In this document: positions 17,796 to 25,553 of the stretch, in pieces
How positions within the stretch are numbered: position 1 is the stretch's first letter
How the letters are laid out: each line of letters starts with the position of its first letter
Source of the DNA: a virus
Strand: one strand, 5' to 3'
IMG/VR virus record: IMGVR_UViG_3300017719_000128
Coordinates: 1 to 28,746 of that record
Length of the DNA stretch: 28,746 nucleotides
Made by a program: the position numbers and the translations under genes
The notes under the pieces: generated by a model
Told to the model about the DNA's origin: nothing
The model's input: the letters and a program-made list of their open reading frames with translations, nothing else
Database searches by the model: none

Positions 17796-19004
17796 TTAAC
17801 GTTTTGTTTTAATTTTAAGTCTTGAAGAATCCGCACCGCTAACAGATTTGACCCTATAGCCATTAACAAACACATCGCCGCTTTGCGTTGATCGTGGTTC
17901 ATTGCTAATATTTTTTGATTTAGCTGTTAAATCACGAACTGCGTCAGCACGACCCTGTTCATAAAAATGGTTTATAATACGGTCAGGATTGTTAGCTACG
18001 TATAAAGCTTTATGATATCCACTTAAATCTGACACTTCACCTTTGTCATTCAAGAACTTCTTGATAAAGTTACTTATATCTGATTGTTGATTTGCGACTG
18101 AAGAATTATCTTTTAGTCCGTACCTAAATTGTTTTTCACCGAGCTTAAAATCAAAACCTTTGAAATCGTCGTTGAAATAATTTTTTGTACGTCCTTGAAA
18201 ATCGTTAGTTCGCTGCTTTATAGTTTGCTGTTCTTCATTGTATCGATTGAAAAAGTCAACTGCATTTTGTTGTTCCTGAGTTACGCCCGGTCTCAACTTG
18301 ATCTCGTCGTAATATTTATCTTTCAGTCCCTCTAAAAAACCTTTAGCTTTCGCAACTTCTTCTTTATACGCAATTTTTTTCTTACGTATATCTTTTTGAT
18401 CATCAAGCTCTTCATCCCATGTAAAGTCTTCTAAAAGAATACTCACATCTTCGGAATCTAGATGAGGTTTGTTTTGGCGGTAATATTCCCGCAAAAGTGT
18501 ATTGTTATCTATATTAGAGTAATCTGCATTTAATCTTACATAATCTTCTAATGTTCCACCGGTTTCACTCATAAAGTCCACAACTTTTTGAATGTTTTCC
18601 GGTAATGGTTCGGCAGTGTCTTGCAACCCCTGCACTGCATCCTCAACCTGCTCTTGCAAGGTTTCAGTTTGCTTTTGAACCTCTTCTTCTGTTACTTCTT
18701 GTATTACAGGTGTGTCCTCTACCGTTTCTTCGGGCTGCCGTACTTCTTCAACCACTTCTTCGCTACCTTGCGAGTTTCCGGATTCTTCGATAGGAGCATC
18801 GCCCTCATCTGCTGTACTGACTTGAACGGCATCTTCTTGTTCTGTTTTTTCGGTAATGTCTACCTTAATGGTATCACCTGTTTCTTGAGTTTCTTCCGGC
18901 TTTTGAGACAAATCTACTTTAATAGTTTCAGGTGTTTCAGAAAGCTTTTTCATTTTTCGAGGTTTAACTTTAAATGCTCCCTCTTGCTTGACTGTTTCTG
19001 TCAT
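17796..19004 (-). CDS. Capsid scaffolding protein (402 aa)
   Basis: The gene lies between portal and major capsid protein, the usual scaffold position. The N-terminal ~130 residues are very acidic and low in complexity, with runs of Glu, Gln, Thr and Val, and include a degenerate internal duplication (TIKVDLSQKPEE and TIKVDITEKTEQ). Residues ~140-330 are predicted helical (LEDYVRLNADYSNID, EEVAKAKGFLEGLKDKYYDE, QEQQNAVDFFNRYNEEQQ). The end is basic (SRLKIKTKR), as in scaffolds whose C-terminal basic helix binds the capsid protein. No protease motif is visible, so the scaffold is probably expelled, or cleaved by a protease encoded elsewhere. The start follows an A/T leader; 19 bases separate its stop from the MCP start. 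Confidence 0.75.
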   Translation of the reverse strand: MTETVKQEGAFKVKPRKMKKLSETPETIKVDLSQKPEETQETGDTIKVDITEKTEQEDAVQVSTADEGDAPIEESGNSQGSEEVVEEVRQPEETVEDTPVIQEVTEEEVQKQTETLQEQVEDAVQGLQDTAEPLPENIQKVVDFMSETGGTLEDYVRLNADYSNIDNNTLLREYYRQNKPHLDSEDVSILLEDFTWDEELDDQKDIRKKKIAYKEEVAKAKGFLEGLKDKYYDEIKLRPGVTQEQQNAVDFFNRYNEEQQTIKQRTNDFQGRTKNYFNDDFKGFDFKLGEKQFRYGLKDNSSVANQQSDISNFIKKFLNDKGEVSDLSGYHKALYVANNPDRIINHFYEQGRADAVRDLTAKSKNISNEPRSTQSGDVFVNGYRVKSVSGADSSRLKIKTKR

Positions 19005-19031
19005 GATAAAATATTATAAAATTAATAAAAA

Positions 19032-21440
19032 TTACTTAGGTTCAAATTGTCCTAAGTCAAAACCGCCTAACACATCAAATCCGGCAGATTCAAAGTTTTT
19101 TGGCAGTGTATCGTTTTTTCGCTGATCAATTAATTCTGATTGTTGTGTTGCTTGTATTTTAGTGCGCTCGTCTTTTCTGTCTTCTTTGTAAGCTTCTTTA
19201 TTTTTTAAAGAATCAGATTGAGCTTGCGTTAGTTTAATATTATACATAAATTCCTCCGCCATTAATTCCTTTTTAATAGTAGCTTCTTCCCTTAGCTTTT
19301 GTATTTCTAATTGTAATTTACTATTTTCAATTTGAATCTTTGTTTCAGCTATTACTTGCTGTTTTTGAGCTTCTGCCAACGCGGCTTTTTCTGCTGTTTG
19401 AGCGTTTGCCTGAGCTTGAGCTTGTATGTTTGCTTGTTGAGCTTTTTGATCTTGCTCTTGTTTTTGCTTGCGTTTTTGCTTTAATAATTTATTCGCTAGC
19501 TTTATATTTTTAACGTCTCGTATTTCAATAGCATCTTCTAAATATAATTGGTTAGCCTGTAAAGCTATTTGAATATTTTTTTCTAATATTTGTTTATCTT
19601 CTTCATCCGGCTCCATTTCCATAAATATACCAAAATCAAAAACATTTTTATCTGCTATTTCAGATAAAGTAGCGACATTATATACAGATATAGAATCTAT
19701 TAAAGCCTGTTTGGTTAACGGAAATTGCAAAGCATCACCAACTCGTAAGGATATTTTTTCACAAGTATCTAATGTTATAGCCATCATGGCTCTTAGAATG
19801 TGCCTAGTAGCTGTATTGCTATTCGCGGCTGCTAATTTTTGCAAGCCTACTAAAGCATTTTTATCTGGCTGACTGCCATCGCGAGCTTCGTTTAAGCCTG
19901 TTGCATCCCTTATCATTTGTAAATAGTATTGATACGTATTTATTAATGAATTAATTTTAGCCTGACCGTTTGAAGTTTGTAACTCTTGAATAGGCACCTT
20001 ACCAGGATTCATATCGCCATCTTGCGTAAATGACCGCCCTACTATGCTACCAGTTTGGAAATACATGTTCAATGCTTCTGCTGGATTATAGTTTGTGCCA
20101 TTGCCCAAATCTACCTCAGCAAGCCCATCAACATCTACATAAACACCGTCTGGAACAATTCTAGACATTACCTGCTGCAGTTTTAAATGTGTAATCTGTA
20201 TCATATCAGCAAAACCCATCATTCTGCTAACTAATGAATTTATTTTACCTTTATAAATTTTAGGTGCTACAATACTGTAATTCATTTTAACCTTGGCTGT
20301 GTTCGACACTGGGCGCGTCATGTTTTCAGCCATTTGCCAAGATAACATCTTTTCCTTGCCTAATACCTTTGCTCCGCTATATAAGACCTCTATTGTTCTT
20401 TCTATTCTTTCAAAGTTATCATTTGAAGGCGGGTTAAACGTATCAGGTTTTTCTAAAGCTTTTTGTAAACCTTGATCTGTTTCTTTTATTTTAAAAACCT
20501 GCTTATTAAAAGTTTTGTATTCAAAGTATAATACACTTATCGTATTGTTATCATTTTGCCCGTAATAGTTTCTTAAATAATCATTATTACCAGGGTATTT
20601 TTGTATTTCTGCTAAATCAGATTCGGTAAGATAGGGAAATTGTTTTGCTAAATCAGATAATAAAATCTGTTTTACTTCGCCAACATAATATAAATCATCA
20701 AAATTAGGATCTTCTGTGTAAGAATAAACTAGATTAGCAGGATCAACATATTCTATCTTTACACCCTCTGATTTATTAAAAGAAGTTTTTGAAACGCCAA
20801 TACCTAAAACAACTAAATCTTCAACAATTCTTTTTTCTATATAATTATATTTGTTGTTGTCTAATACGTTATTTATAACTTCTTCTTGCGCAATTTCTAC
20901 AGCGTCTTTATAGCTCAATTGCATATGTAACTCAACCTCCTCCTTATTGGAAGGAAGAGTGTCTTGGTTCATACCTGAAGAAAAGAAATTAGAATTAAAA
21001 TCGTTATTAGCTTCTAATATTTCGTTTGCGCTAAACATATCAGTTAGAATGTTTTGCGTATACTGCGTTCTTTTTTGAGTAGAATAAGGGTCTTGTGCAT
21101 ATGCATTTAAAGAATAACCTTTATCTGTCATGCCGTTAACAACTATGTCCACGAACTTTGGTATAACAGGTATCGGCTTCCAGTCTAAATTAAGATAAGA
21201 CAGATCGCCATTAATAGATAGTTCGTCTTTATATTTTTGTATAGATTGTTCACCTCTAGCATATAGTCTTCTTGTATGGTATTGTTGGAAATTTGCAGTA
21301 AATCTATCGCCGCCACGGTTATTTCTAAACCATTCACCTTCAATAGCTCTAGCAACTTGTAGGCCGTACTCTAAAGTCTGCTTTTCCTCATTAGGTACCA
21401 CCTGATCGGGAAACGAGCTGTTGTAATTAGTATTAACCAT
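19032..21440 (-). CDS. Portal protein (802 aa)
   Basis: This 802-residue protein directly follows terL (3 bases apart). It has the portal hallmarks: N-terminal helices, a wing/stem region with WKPIPVIPKFVDIVVNG near residue 87, a stretch with IRDATGLNEARDGSQPDKNA (~510-530) of the kind found in the crown/stem helices of podoviral portals, and a long Gln/Ala/Glu-rich helical C-terminus (~640-775). In P22- and crAss-like portals such a tail forms an internal barrel. The final ~30 residues are Gly/Phe-rich (FDVLGGFDLGQFEPK) and may contact scaffold or terminase. Twelve copies would form the DNA entry channel at the capsid vertex. The start ATG has only an A/T leader (AATAATATAATAA). Confidence 0.85.
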   Translation of the reverse strand: MVNTNYNSSFPDQVVPNEEKQTLEYGLQVARAIEGEWFRNNRGGDRFTANFQQYHTRRLYARGEQSIQKYKDELSINGDLSYLNLDWKPIPVIPKFVDIVVNGMTDKGYSLNAYAQDPYSTQKRTQYTQNILTDMFSANEILEANNDFNSNFFSSGMNQDTLPSNKEEVELHMQLSYKDAVEIAQEEVINNVLDNNKYNYIEKRIVEDLVVLGIGVSKTSFNKSEGVKIEYVDPANLVYSYTEDPNFDDLYYVGEVKQILLSDLAKQFPYLTESDLAEIQKYPGNNDYLRNYYGQNDNNTISVLYFEYKTFNKQVFKIKETDQGLQKALEKPDTFNPPSNDNFERIERTIEVLYSGAKVLGKEKMLSWQMAENMTRPVSNTAKVKMNYSIVAPKIYKGKINSLVSRMMGFADMIQITHLKLQQVMSRIVPDGVYVDVDGLAEVDLGNGTNYNPAEALNMYFQTGSIVGRSFTQDGDMNPGKVPIQELQTSNGQAKINSLINTYQYYLQMIRDATGLNEARDGSQPDKNALVGLQKLAAANSNTATRHILRAMMAITLDTCEKISLRVGDALQFPLTKQALIDSISVYNVATLSEIADKNVFDFGIFMEMEPDEEDKQILEKNIQIALQANQLYLEDAIEIRDVKNIKLANKLLKQKRKQKQEQDQKAQQANIQAQAQANAQTAEKAALAEAQKQQVIAETKIQIENSKLQLEIQKLREEATIKKELMAEEFMYNIKLTQAQSDSLKNKEAYKEDRKDERTKIQATQQSELIDQRKNDTLPKNFESAGFDVLGGFDLGQFEPK

Positions 21441-21443
21441 TTA

Positions 21444-23657
21444 TTATATTATTTTTGAACTATATCCTTTATTGTTATATTTTTTAAAACTTAGGGGCAC
21501 AGACTTAATTGCTTTTTCAGCAGATGGTCTATACCTGTTCTTATTACAAGCCATAATAGCTAATCCAGAACTAATTGTTGCGTCAAATTTTGTTCTATTG
21601 TTTATATTAAATCCAGCCCAGTCTTCTAGCGTTTTTTGAAAATAGGTATCACCATATACACCTTCGGCAACTTGGCCAACATAATTTTCTATATAACTTT
21701 CTATTGCTGCAGCGTGCGCTTGCTTAATGTCTTCAGACGAGTTTGGTATACCGCCTATATCTTTTTCTGTAACAGAAAGCTTATTCCAAAGCTTATCTGG
21801 TCGGTTCATTGAGAACCCTCTATAGCCTCTTCTTTTTAAATAATATAATAGTCGAGGTTTATTATTTTCGCATAATAGCGGCATTCCGTAAAACGCTAAT
21901 GCCATAAGTACATCTTCAAAAAATATTTCAGCTGTTTGAGGCCGTGCAATATATTCTAAAAAAAACATATTAGGTGGCGCATCTTCCATGCTGAATTTTG
22001 TTAAACCATGCAAAGACCCCTTTGATCCTCTTTTGTCAACTGTTCCTGATATATCATATGAGTCACAACCGAAAGCACCAATGTGCTCATTACCTGGGTA
22101 TTTCACACCATTCTTTACTATTACACAGTTTTGTAATTTTTTAGGAGGCACCCAAGATACTTTAAATCTTCCATTAGTATTTGGCGCAAATATTACATTG
22201 CTATCTTGTTCTCCACCTTCCCATTGAAAATTGCCTTGTGTAACCTGCATGCCATTTTGAACCTCCTCGTTATAATCTATCTGTTCGTAGATCTTAGTCA
22301 GATTGAATAAAGACTCTTTTGCTTCATCTCTAAAAGCGTGCTGCTCTGTTCTTGGAAATTGTCTGTAATATTCGTTTAAGCCGTCCTGGTCATTTTTAAG
22401 ACCATCAACTTCATTTTGCCAATGCTCAATTACCCCTTGGTCAATAAGCTCTCCATATGGCCCTTCAACTGGTTCTTCTGGTGTATCGAAGACAGGGTTT
22501 CCATAAGTATCAATGAATCCTTCGTAGTTCCACTCCATAGGTATAAACAAAGAATATAATCCCGAGCTAGTCTGTCCATTGCGGTTTCGTTTAGTAACGT
22601 TTGAATTCTCGTATAACTTTTTGAAATTTGCTCCACCTTTGTCTAATGCATTTGAAGTCGAGCCCATCATACACTTACCTACAATTCTAGACCCTAATCT
22701 AAGTGTTGTTTTTGTAACTCGCCAGTTATTTAAAATGTTGTCCGGCCTCTCCCATTTGCCCGATTCGTCGTGTACGAGGAGTTTGAGCTTTTCACCGTCA
22801 TACGAGTTGTCCCCCGTGTTCTTCCAGTCGATTGTTGTATCGAGCCCTTCGAGCTCCTCCGGCTTTTCACCTTGATCAAGTTTTCTTCTGGTAAGCTTCG
22901 ACGCTGGTACTCTGTAGGCAAGCTCTGTTTTTGGGCGGTCCATACCGTCTTGTATGGGTTTGAAAAAGAATGGGTAGTTGACGGATATCGGTACAACCTT
23001 ATCGGTGAACATTTTTTTAGCGTCAGCCCCGGACTTGGACAATATACCGAACCGTGAGTCGGATGATATTGTAGCCATGTTAACAGTTTCTCCCGATGCC
23101 ATGAATGAAAATCCAGATCGTCTGTTCTTAAGATAGCACATTCCGTAGCAACGCGGGTCAGCTTTGCACGCTTCCCAGAATATAAAGAAAAGCCTATTTG
23201 ACTCTCTGAAATCGGCTGCGCCAACATCAATTTTACTCCACTGCAAGTACATGTAATGAGTGCCAGTAATATAAGTAGGATTGCCTTTGTTAACGAATGA
23301 AAACCCCTGGTCACGGCGTTTAAACTCTTCGTCAATATAGTCATAATATTTTTCTTTAAAGTATTCAGGCATTTGGTTCCACTCAAATACACTTTTTATT
23401 TTTTCAAGTTCTTTAGGGTAGTCTATTTGATTCCACGTATTTTTTTTAAATTTATACGGATCAGATATTTTTGGTAAAGCTATCTTAAGATTTTGTATGC
23501 TATACACATCTCCAATCTCACCGGTCTTACTTATAACTACAACATCACTTTCTTTATCGTAGCCGTATTTCCATTGCTTATACCTATTTTTTTTATTAAG
23601 AACTTTCTTGCTTATATAATCGGGCAGAACTTCAAACAGCGTCTGTGCATAATTCAT
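21444..23657 (-). CDS. terL: Terminase large subunit (737 aa)
   Basis: This is the packaging ATPase/nuclease. The Walker A region is deviant: K177-N-R-R-S-G-F-S (177-184) lacks the usual GK[ST], resembling the lambda gpA type in which the lysine is at the start of the motif. Walker B is LKLLVHDE at 291-298 (D297, E298). A C/coupling motif GSTSN lies at 332-336. The RNase H-like nuclease has candidate metal ligands D532 (GCDSYD), E597 (LLCENN) and D692 (TKFDATIS), in the D-E-D order expected. The start overlaps the previous stop as ATGA; portal follows after 3 bases. The DNA for the ATPase half (~22700-23250) is distinctly richer in G+C than the rest of the gene. Identity is firm. Confidence 0.93.
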   Translation of the reverse strand: MNYAQTLFEVLPDYISKKVLNKKNRYKQWKYGYDKESDVVVISKTGEIGDVYSIQNLKIALPKISDPYKFKKNTWNQIDYPKELEKIKSVFEWNQMPEYFKEKYYDYIDEEFKRRDQGFSFVNKGNPTYITGTHYMYLQWSKIDVGAADFRESNRLFFIFWEACKADPRCYGMCYLKNRRSGFSFMASGETVNMATISSDSRFGILSKSGADAKKMFTDKVVPISVNYPFFFKPIQDGMDRPKTELAYRVPASKLTRRKLDQGEKPEELEGLDTTIDWKNTGDNSYDGEKLKLLVHDESGKWERPDNILNNWRVTKTTLRLGSRIVGKCMMGSTSNALDKGGANFKKLYENSNVTKRNRNGQTSSGLYSLFIPMEWNYEGFIDTYGNPVFDTPEEPVEGPYGELIDQGVIEHWQNEVDGLKNDQDGLNEYYRQFPRTEQHAFRDEAKESLFNLTKIYEQIDYNEEVQNGMQVTQGNFQWEGGEQDSNVIFAPNTNGRFKVSWVPPKKLQNCVIVKNGVKYPGNEHIGAFGCDSYDISGTVDKRGSKGSLHGLTKFSMEDAPPNMFFLEYIARPQTAEIFFEDVLMALAFYGMPLLCENNKPRLLYYLKRRGYRGFSMNRPDKLWNKLSVTEKDIGGIPNSSEDIKQAHAAAIESYIENYVGQVAEGVYGDTYFQKTLEDWAGFNINNRTKFDATISSGLAIMACNKNRYRPSAEKAIKSVPLSFKKYNNKGYSSKII

Positions 23658-23929
23658 TTTGATCTACCTTCTGCAAAGCCTTTAAATGATTTAGCTTTAG
23701 CCGCTTGATTCTCACCTTCTAATAATGATCTTTCTTCGTCTATGCGTGTTAATATTTCAAACGCATCAAAGATTGCTAACTTTTTAGTGGCCGCGGCATT
23801 CTTAAGTCTGTCAGCTGAAAGGTCGTCTTCAGTGTCTGTTATAATCTGTTCTTCAGCAACGCGAATTAATTCATTAACCGCTTTTTGCCCAGCTCGGATT
23901 ATATTCTTCTTCGTGTCCTTTACGTTCAT
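23654..23929 (-). CDS. Small helical protein before terL, candidate small terminase (91 aa)
   Basis: This wholly helical, charged 91-residue protein is built around ELIRVAEEQIITDTEDD and AADRLKNAAATKKLAIFDAF. Its stop overlaps the terL start (ATGA), and its N-terminal 56 bases overlap the end of the GroES-like gene in another frame. Small terminase subunits are typically helical, DNA-binding oligomers encoded just upstream of terL, so that is the leading hypothesis. A clear helix-turn-helix is not obvious, however, and 91 residues is short for the family. I recall similar unnamed proteins before terL in uncultured marine phages. No later Met start exists, so the overlap appears real. Confidence 0.5.
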   Translation of the reverse strand: MNVKDTKKNIIRAGQKAVNELIRVAEEQIITDTEDDLSADRLKNAAATKKLAIFDAFEILTRIDEERSLLEGENQAAKAKSFKGFAEGRSK

Positions 23930-24479
23930 ACTTAATAGCTATATCATTTGATTTCATACAATAAAGACGCTCATCGTCTATAATAAATTCCCATTCGCTA
24001 CTAGGCGTAAAGCCAACCAAGTCGCCTGGGTTAATTTGAAGTGCTTCTAGCACGTTATTACTATACTTTAGTATACCAATATGCTTTTGCTCTTTTTCGT
24101 TTGAATATGAGCTTGTTTCTTTAATAGGCTTTATAAAGCATCTATTATTAATCATAACCCAATTGTTATTTTTTTTATACCCATAAACTTGGTCTACGTT
24201 AACGAAATACATATTATCTTTAAAATACATACTTCCATTCTTTTCGGCTCCTTTCATGTCATACCATCTTCTAAATATATTGTGATGTATTAAAACGGTA
24301 TCACCTATATTTATATTGGTATTAAACGCTGCTGGAGTCGAAATGACTATAGCTTCTTTGTTTATGTGACGAAAGCTTTCTATACTTGTATTTAGTAGTA
24401 GGCTAGTGTCGCCTACCTTTTTAGTATTATTGTATCTTTCGCCTTTGGGTTTAACTATAAATTGGTATAATGATTTCAT
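23874..24479 (-). CDS. Tandem GroES-fold protein (201 aa)
   Basis: Two GroES-like units can be read by eye. Unit 1: FIVKPKGERY at 7-16 (beta-1 and start of a loop), AIVIST at 43-48, INIGDTVLIHH at 56-66 (compare E. coli GroES VKVGDIVIFND) and NVDQVYGYK at 94-102. Unit 2: FIKPIK at 115-120, HIGILKY at 133-139, INPGDLVGF at 149-157, IDDERLYCMKSNDIAIKY at 167-184 (compare GroES IDNEEVLIMSESDILAIV). Spacing of the GD turn and the terminal [SV]xD[IV] strand matches the family in both halves. Lengths around the mobile loop vary, and no clear hydrophobic tripeptide for GroEL binding is certain. It is coupled to the gene before it by TAATG. A capsid-related co-chaperonin variant, as T4 gp31 is, is an inference. 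Confidence 0.6.
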   Translation of the reverse strand: MKSLYQFIVKPKGERYNNTKKVGDTSLLLNTSIESFRHINKEAIVISTPAAFNTNINIGDTVLIHHNIFRRWYDMKGAEKNGSMYFKDNMYFVNVDQVYGYKKNNNWVMINNRCFIKPIKETSSYSNEKEQKHIGILKYSNNVLEALQINPGDLVGFTPSSEWEFIIDDERLYCMKSNDIAIKYERKGHEEEYNPSWAKSG

Positions 24480-24703
24480 TAGTACTCAAGATCGTACTCA
24501 ACGGAGATTGCCATGTTAGAGTTAAATTTCTTCCATGGCAAAACCTCTGAGTTTTTCTTAATATAGATATTGTACGAAGCATCCTCGCCCTCAAATAGTA
24601 TGGCAGATATTTCATGTCCACCATACACTTGCTGACCTACTGAATAATGCATTGCGTCATTCTTATAGTCTGACCCAATACTAATCTTCCTTATCAGCTT
24701 CAT
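24479..24703 (-). CDS. Small beta-rich conserved protein (74 aa), unknown function
   Basis: The 74-residue protein has alternating strand-like hydrophobic residues (MKLIRKISIGSDYK, HEISAILFEGEDASYNIYIK, MAISVEYDLEY) and no membrane segment. Its start lies inside the last 23 bases of the preceding coiled-coil gene, and its stop overlaps the GroES-like start as TAATG. The three genes are therefore likely translated together. I recall similarly sized proteins beginning with IRKI-IG-DYK-DAMHY-VGQ in uncultured marine phages, always unnamed. The composition would fit a small sandwich or barrel subunit. A function cannot be assigned. Confidence 0.6.
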   Translation of the reverse strand: MKLIRKISIGSDYKNDAMHYSVGQQVYGGHEISAILFEGEDASYNIYIKKNSEVLPWKKFNSNMAISVEYDLEY

Positions 24704-24929
24704 TTTCCTCTATTTTAGAATATTCGCCTGTTTGTAAATTAATGTTAACAGGCCCATATTCTTTTTCAAGCTCAGCTTTGAACTCTTCAGTCTCTTGATT
24801 TACACCTGCAATTTCGTGAAGCAGTGCGTGTTTCTGAGACTCTACGATACCAATCTTGTTTAGTAATGAATTTAATGCAGTTTGTTGCTTATGTAACTTT
24901 TCTAACTGCTCATCTGTAATTTTCGACAT
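24681..24929 (-). CDS. Small coiled-coil protein (82 aa), unknown function
   Basis: I chose the ATG at 24929 rather than one further upstream at 24998, because the longer form would overlap the holin-like gene by 59 bases, while the internal start sits 10 bases past that gene's stop. The 82-residue product has heptad-like helices (LEKLHKQQTALNSLLNKIG, VESQKHALLHEIAGV, QETEEFKAELEKEYG), then PVNINLQTGEYSKI and an acidic tail. It looks like a prefoldin- or bZIP-like dimeric coiled coil with a short strand. It overlaps the next gene by 23 bases. No function is recognised. Confidence 0.65.
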   Translation of the reverse strand: MSKITDEQLEKLHKQQTALNSLLNKIGIVESQKHALLHEIAGVNQETEEFKAELEKEYGPVNINLQTGEYSKIEENEADKED

Positions 24930-24939
24930 TTGATTTAAT

Positions 24940-25338
24940 TTAATTGTTATTGTTGGATTTTTTTGATTTTTCCCACGTGCGCCCAACAAAATACGCACCG
25001 TATACTGTTATTAATAATGATTGAAAAATTGGGATATAATCTTCCGCTACTACAAATCCACCTACATTACCATCCGCAAATGCTAGAATAGTAAATATAG
25101 ATGTAAGATACACCAGCACAAGTGGCCGAATGTTTTTAGATAAAAATGAATCTGATTCCATATCCATTTTCCATCTTTCAGTCACCTGTGTCTGTGCGTC
25201 TTGATCTGCTTTTTCCAATAACTCTTGAATCTTTTGTTTAGCAGCTAATCTTTCTTCATCTGTAGTTGTAAGTTTATCAATTACATTACCTACGTCTTTA
25301 ATTATACCACCTGATAAAAGACTTAAAAGTTTTTTCAT
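24940..25338 (-). CDS. Holin-like membrane protein (132 aa)
   Basis: An N-terminal amphipathic segment (GGIIKDVGNVIDKL) is followed by charged helix ~25-58. The conserved-looking phrase WKMDMESDSFLSKNIRPL (56-73) leads into two hydrophobic segments (72-88, 101-118) and a Lys/Asn tail. This is the layout of the GTA-type 3TM holin superfamily (phrase W-DM-SDS-LS-NIRPL), which permeabilises the inner membrane for lysis. The stop/start overlap TAATG at 25338 couples it to the 66-residue membrane protein upstream. No endolysin is recognisable in this window, so lysis genes must be elsewhere or novel. The superfamily assignment is by pattern recall; the membrane topology is seen in the sequence. 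Confidence 0.65.
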   Translation of the reverse strand: MKKLLSLLSGGIIKDVGNVIDKLTTTDEERLAAKQKIQELLEKADQDAQTQVTERWKMDMESDSFLSKNIRPLVLVYLTSIFTILAFADGNVGGFVVAEDYIPIFQSLLITVYGAYFVGRTWEKSKKSNNNN

Positions 25339-25538
25339 TAAATAATTTTTTTAGTAAATAATTTTAAAGCCAGCTTGTAAGCCCAACCTAAAAATAAAAA
25401 AATAGTGCTAAATCCTAAAACATATGCCATTATATCATAATGATTTTGTCCCATATAAAATAGCTTTGTGTTAAATAAATTTAAAATAACACTGCATGTG
25501 ATAAATATAAATAAAATTAAAATGGTTACTTTTTTCAT
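25338..25538 (-). CDS. Small two-TM membrane protein (66 aa)
   Basis: The 66 residues contain two hydrophobic segments (4-22, VTILILFIFITCSVILNLF; 36-58, including YVLGFSTIFLFLGWAY), separated by a polar loop with Gln-Asn-His-Tyr-Asp, and a basic C-terminal end (KLFTKKII). It is adjacent to the holin-like gene and overlaps its start by one base (TAATG). It could be a second holin, an antiholin or another lysis membrane protein; the sequence does not decide. A lipoprotein signal is not evident, since the Cys at position 15 lies within the hydrophobic core and lacks a lipobox. Confidence 0.6.
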   Translation of the reverse strand: MKKVTILILFIFITCSVILNLFNTKLFYMGQNHYDIMAYVLGFSTIFLFLGWAYKLALKLFTKKII

Positions 25539-25553
25539 TGTTTAAAAAATTAA

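Noticed and set aside
22730-23392. A 220-codon same-strand open frame inside terL
   Set aside because: It lies in another frame of the clearly assigned terminase, over its GC-rich patch where stop codons are rarer by composition. The protein has no recognisable features.
24930-24998. Upstream start extending the coiled-coil protein by 23 residues
   Set aside because: It would overlap the holin-like gene by 59 bases; the internal ATG at 24929 lies just after that gene's stop.
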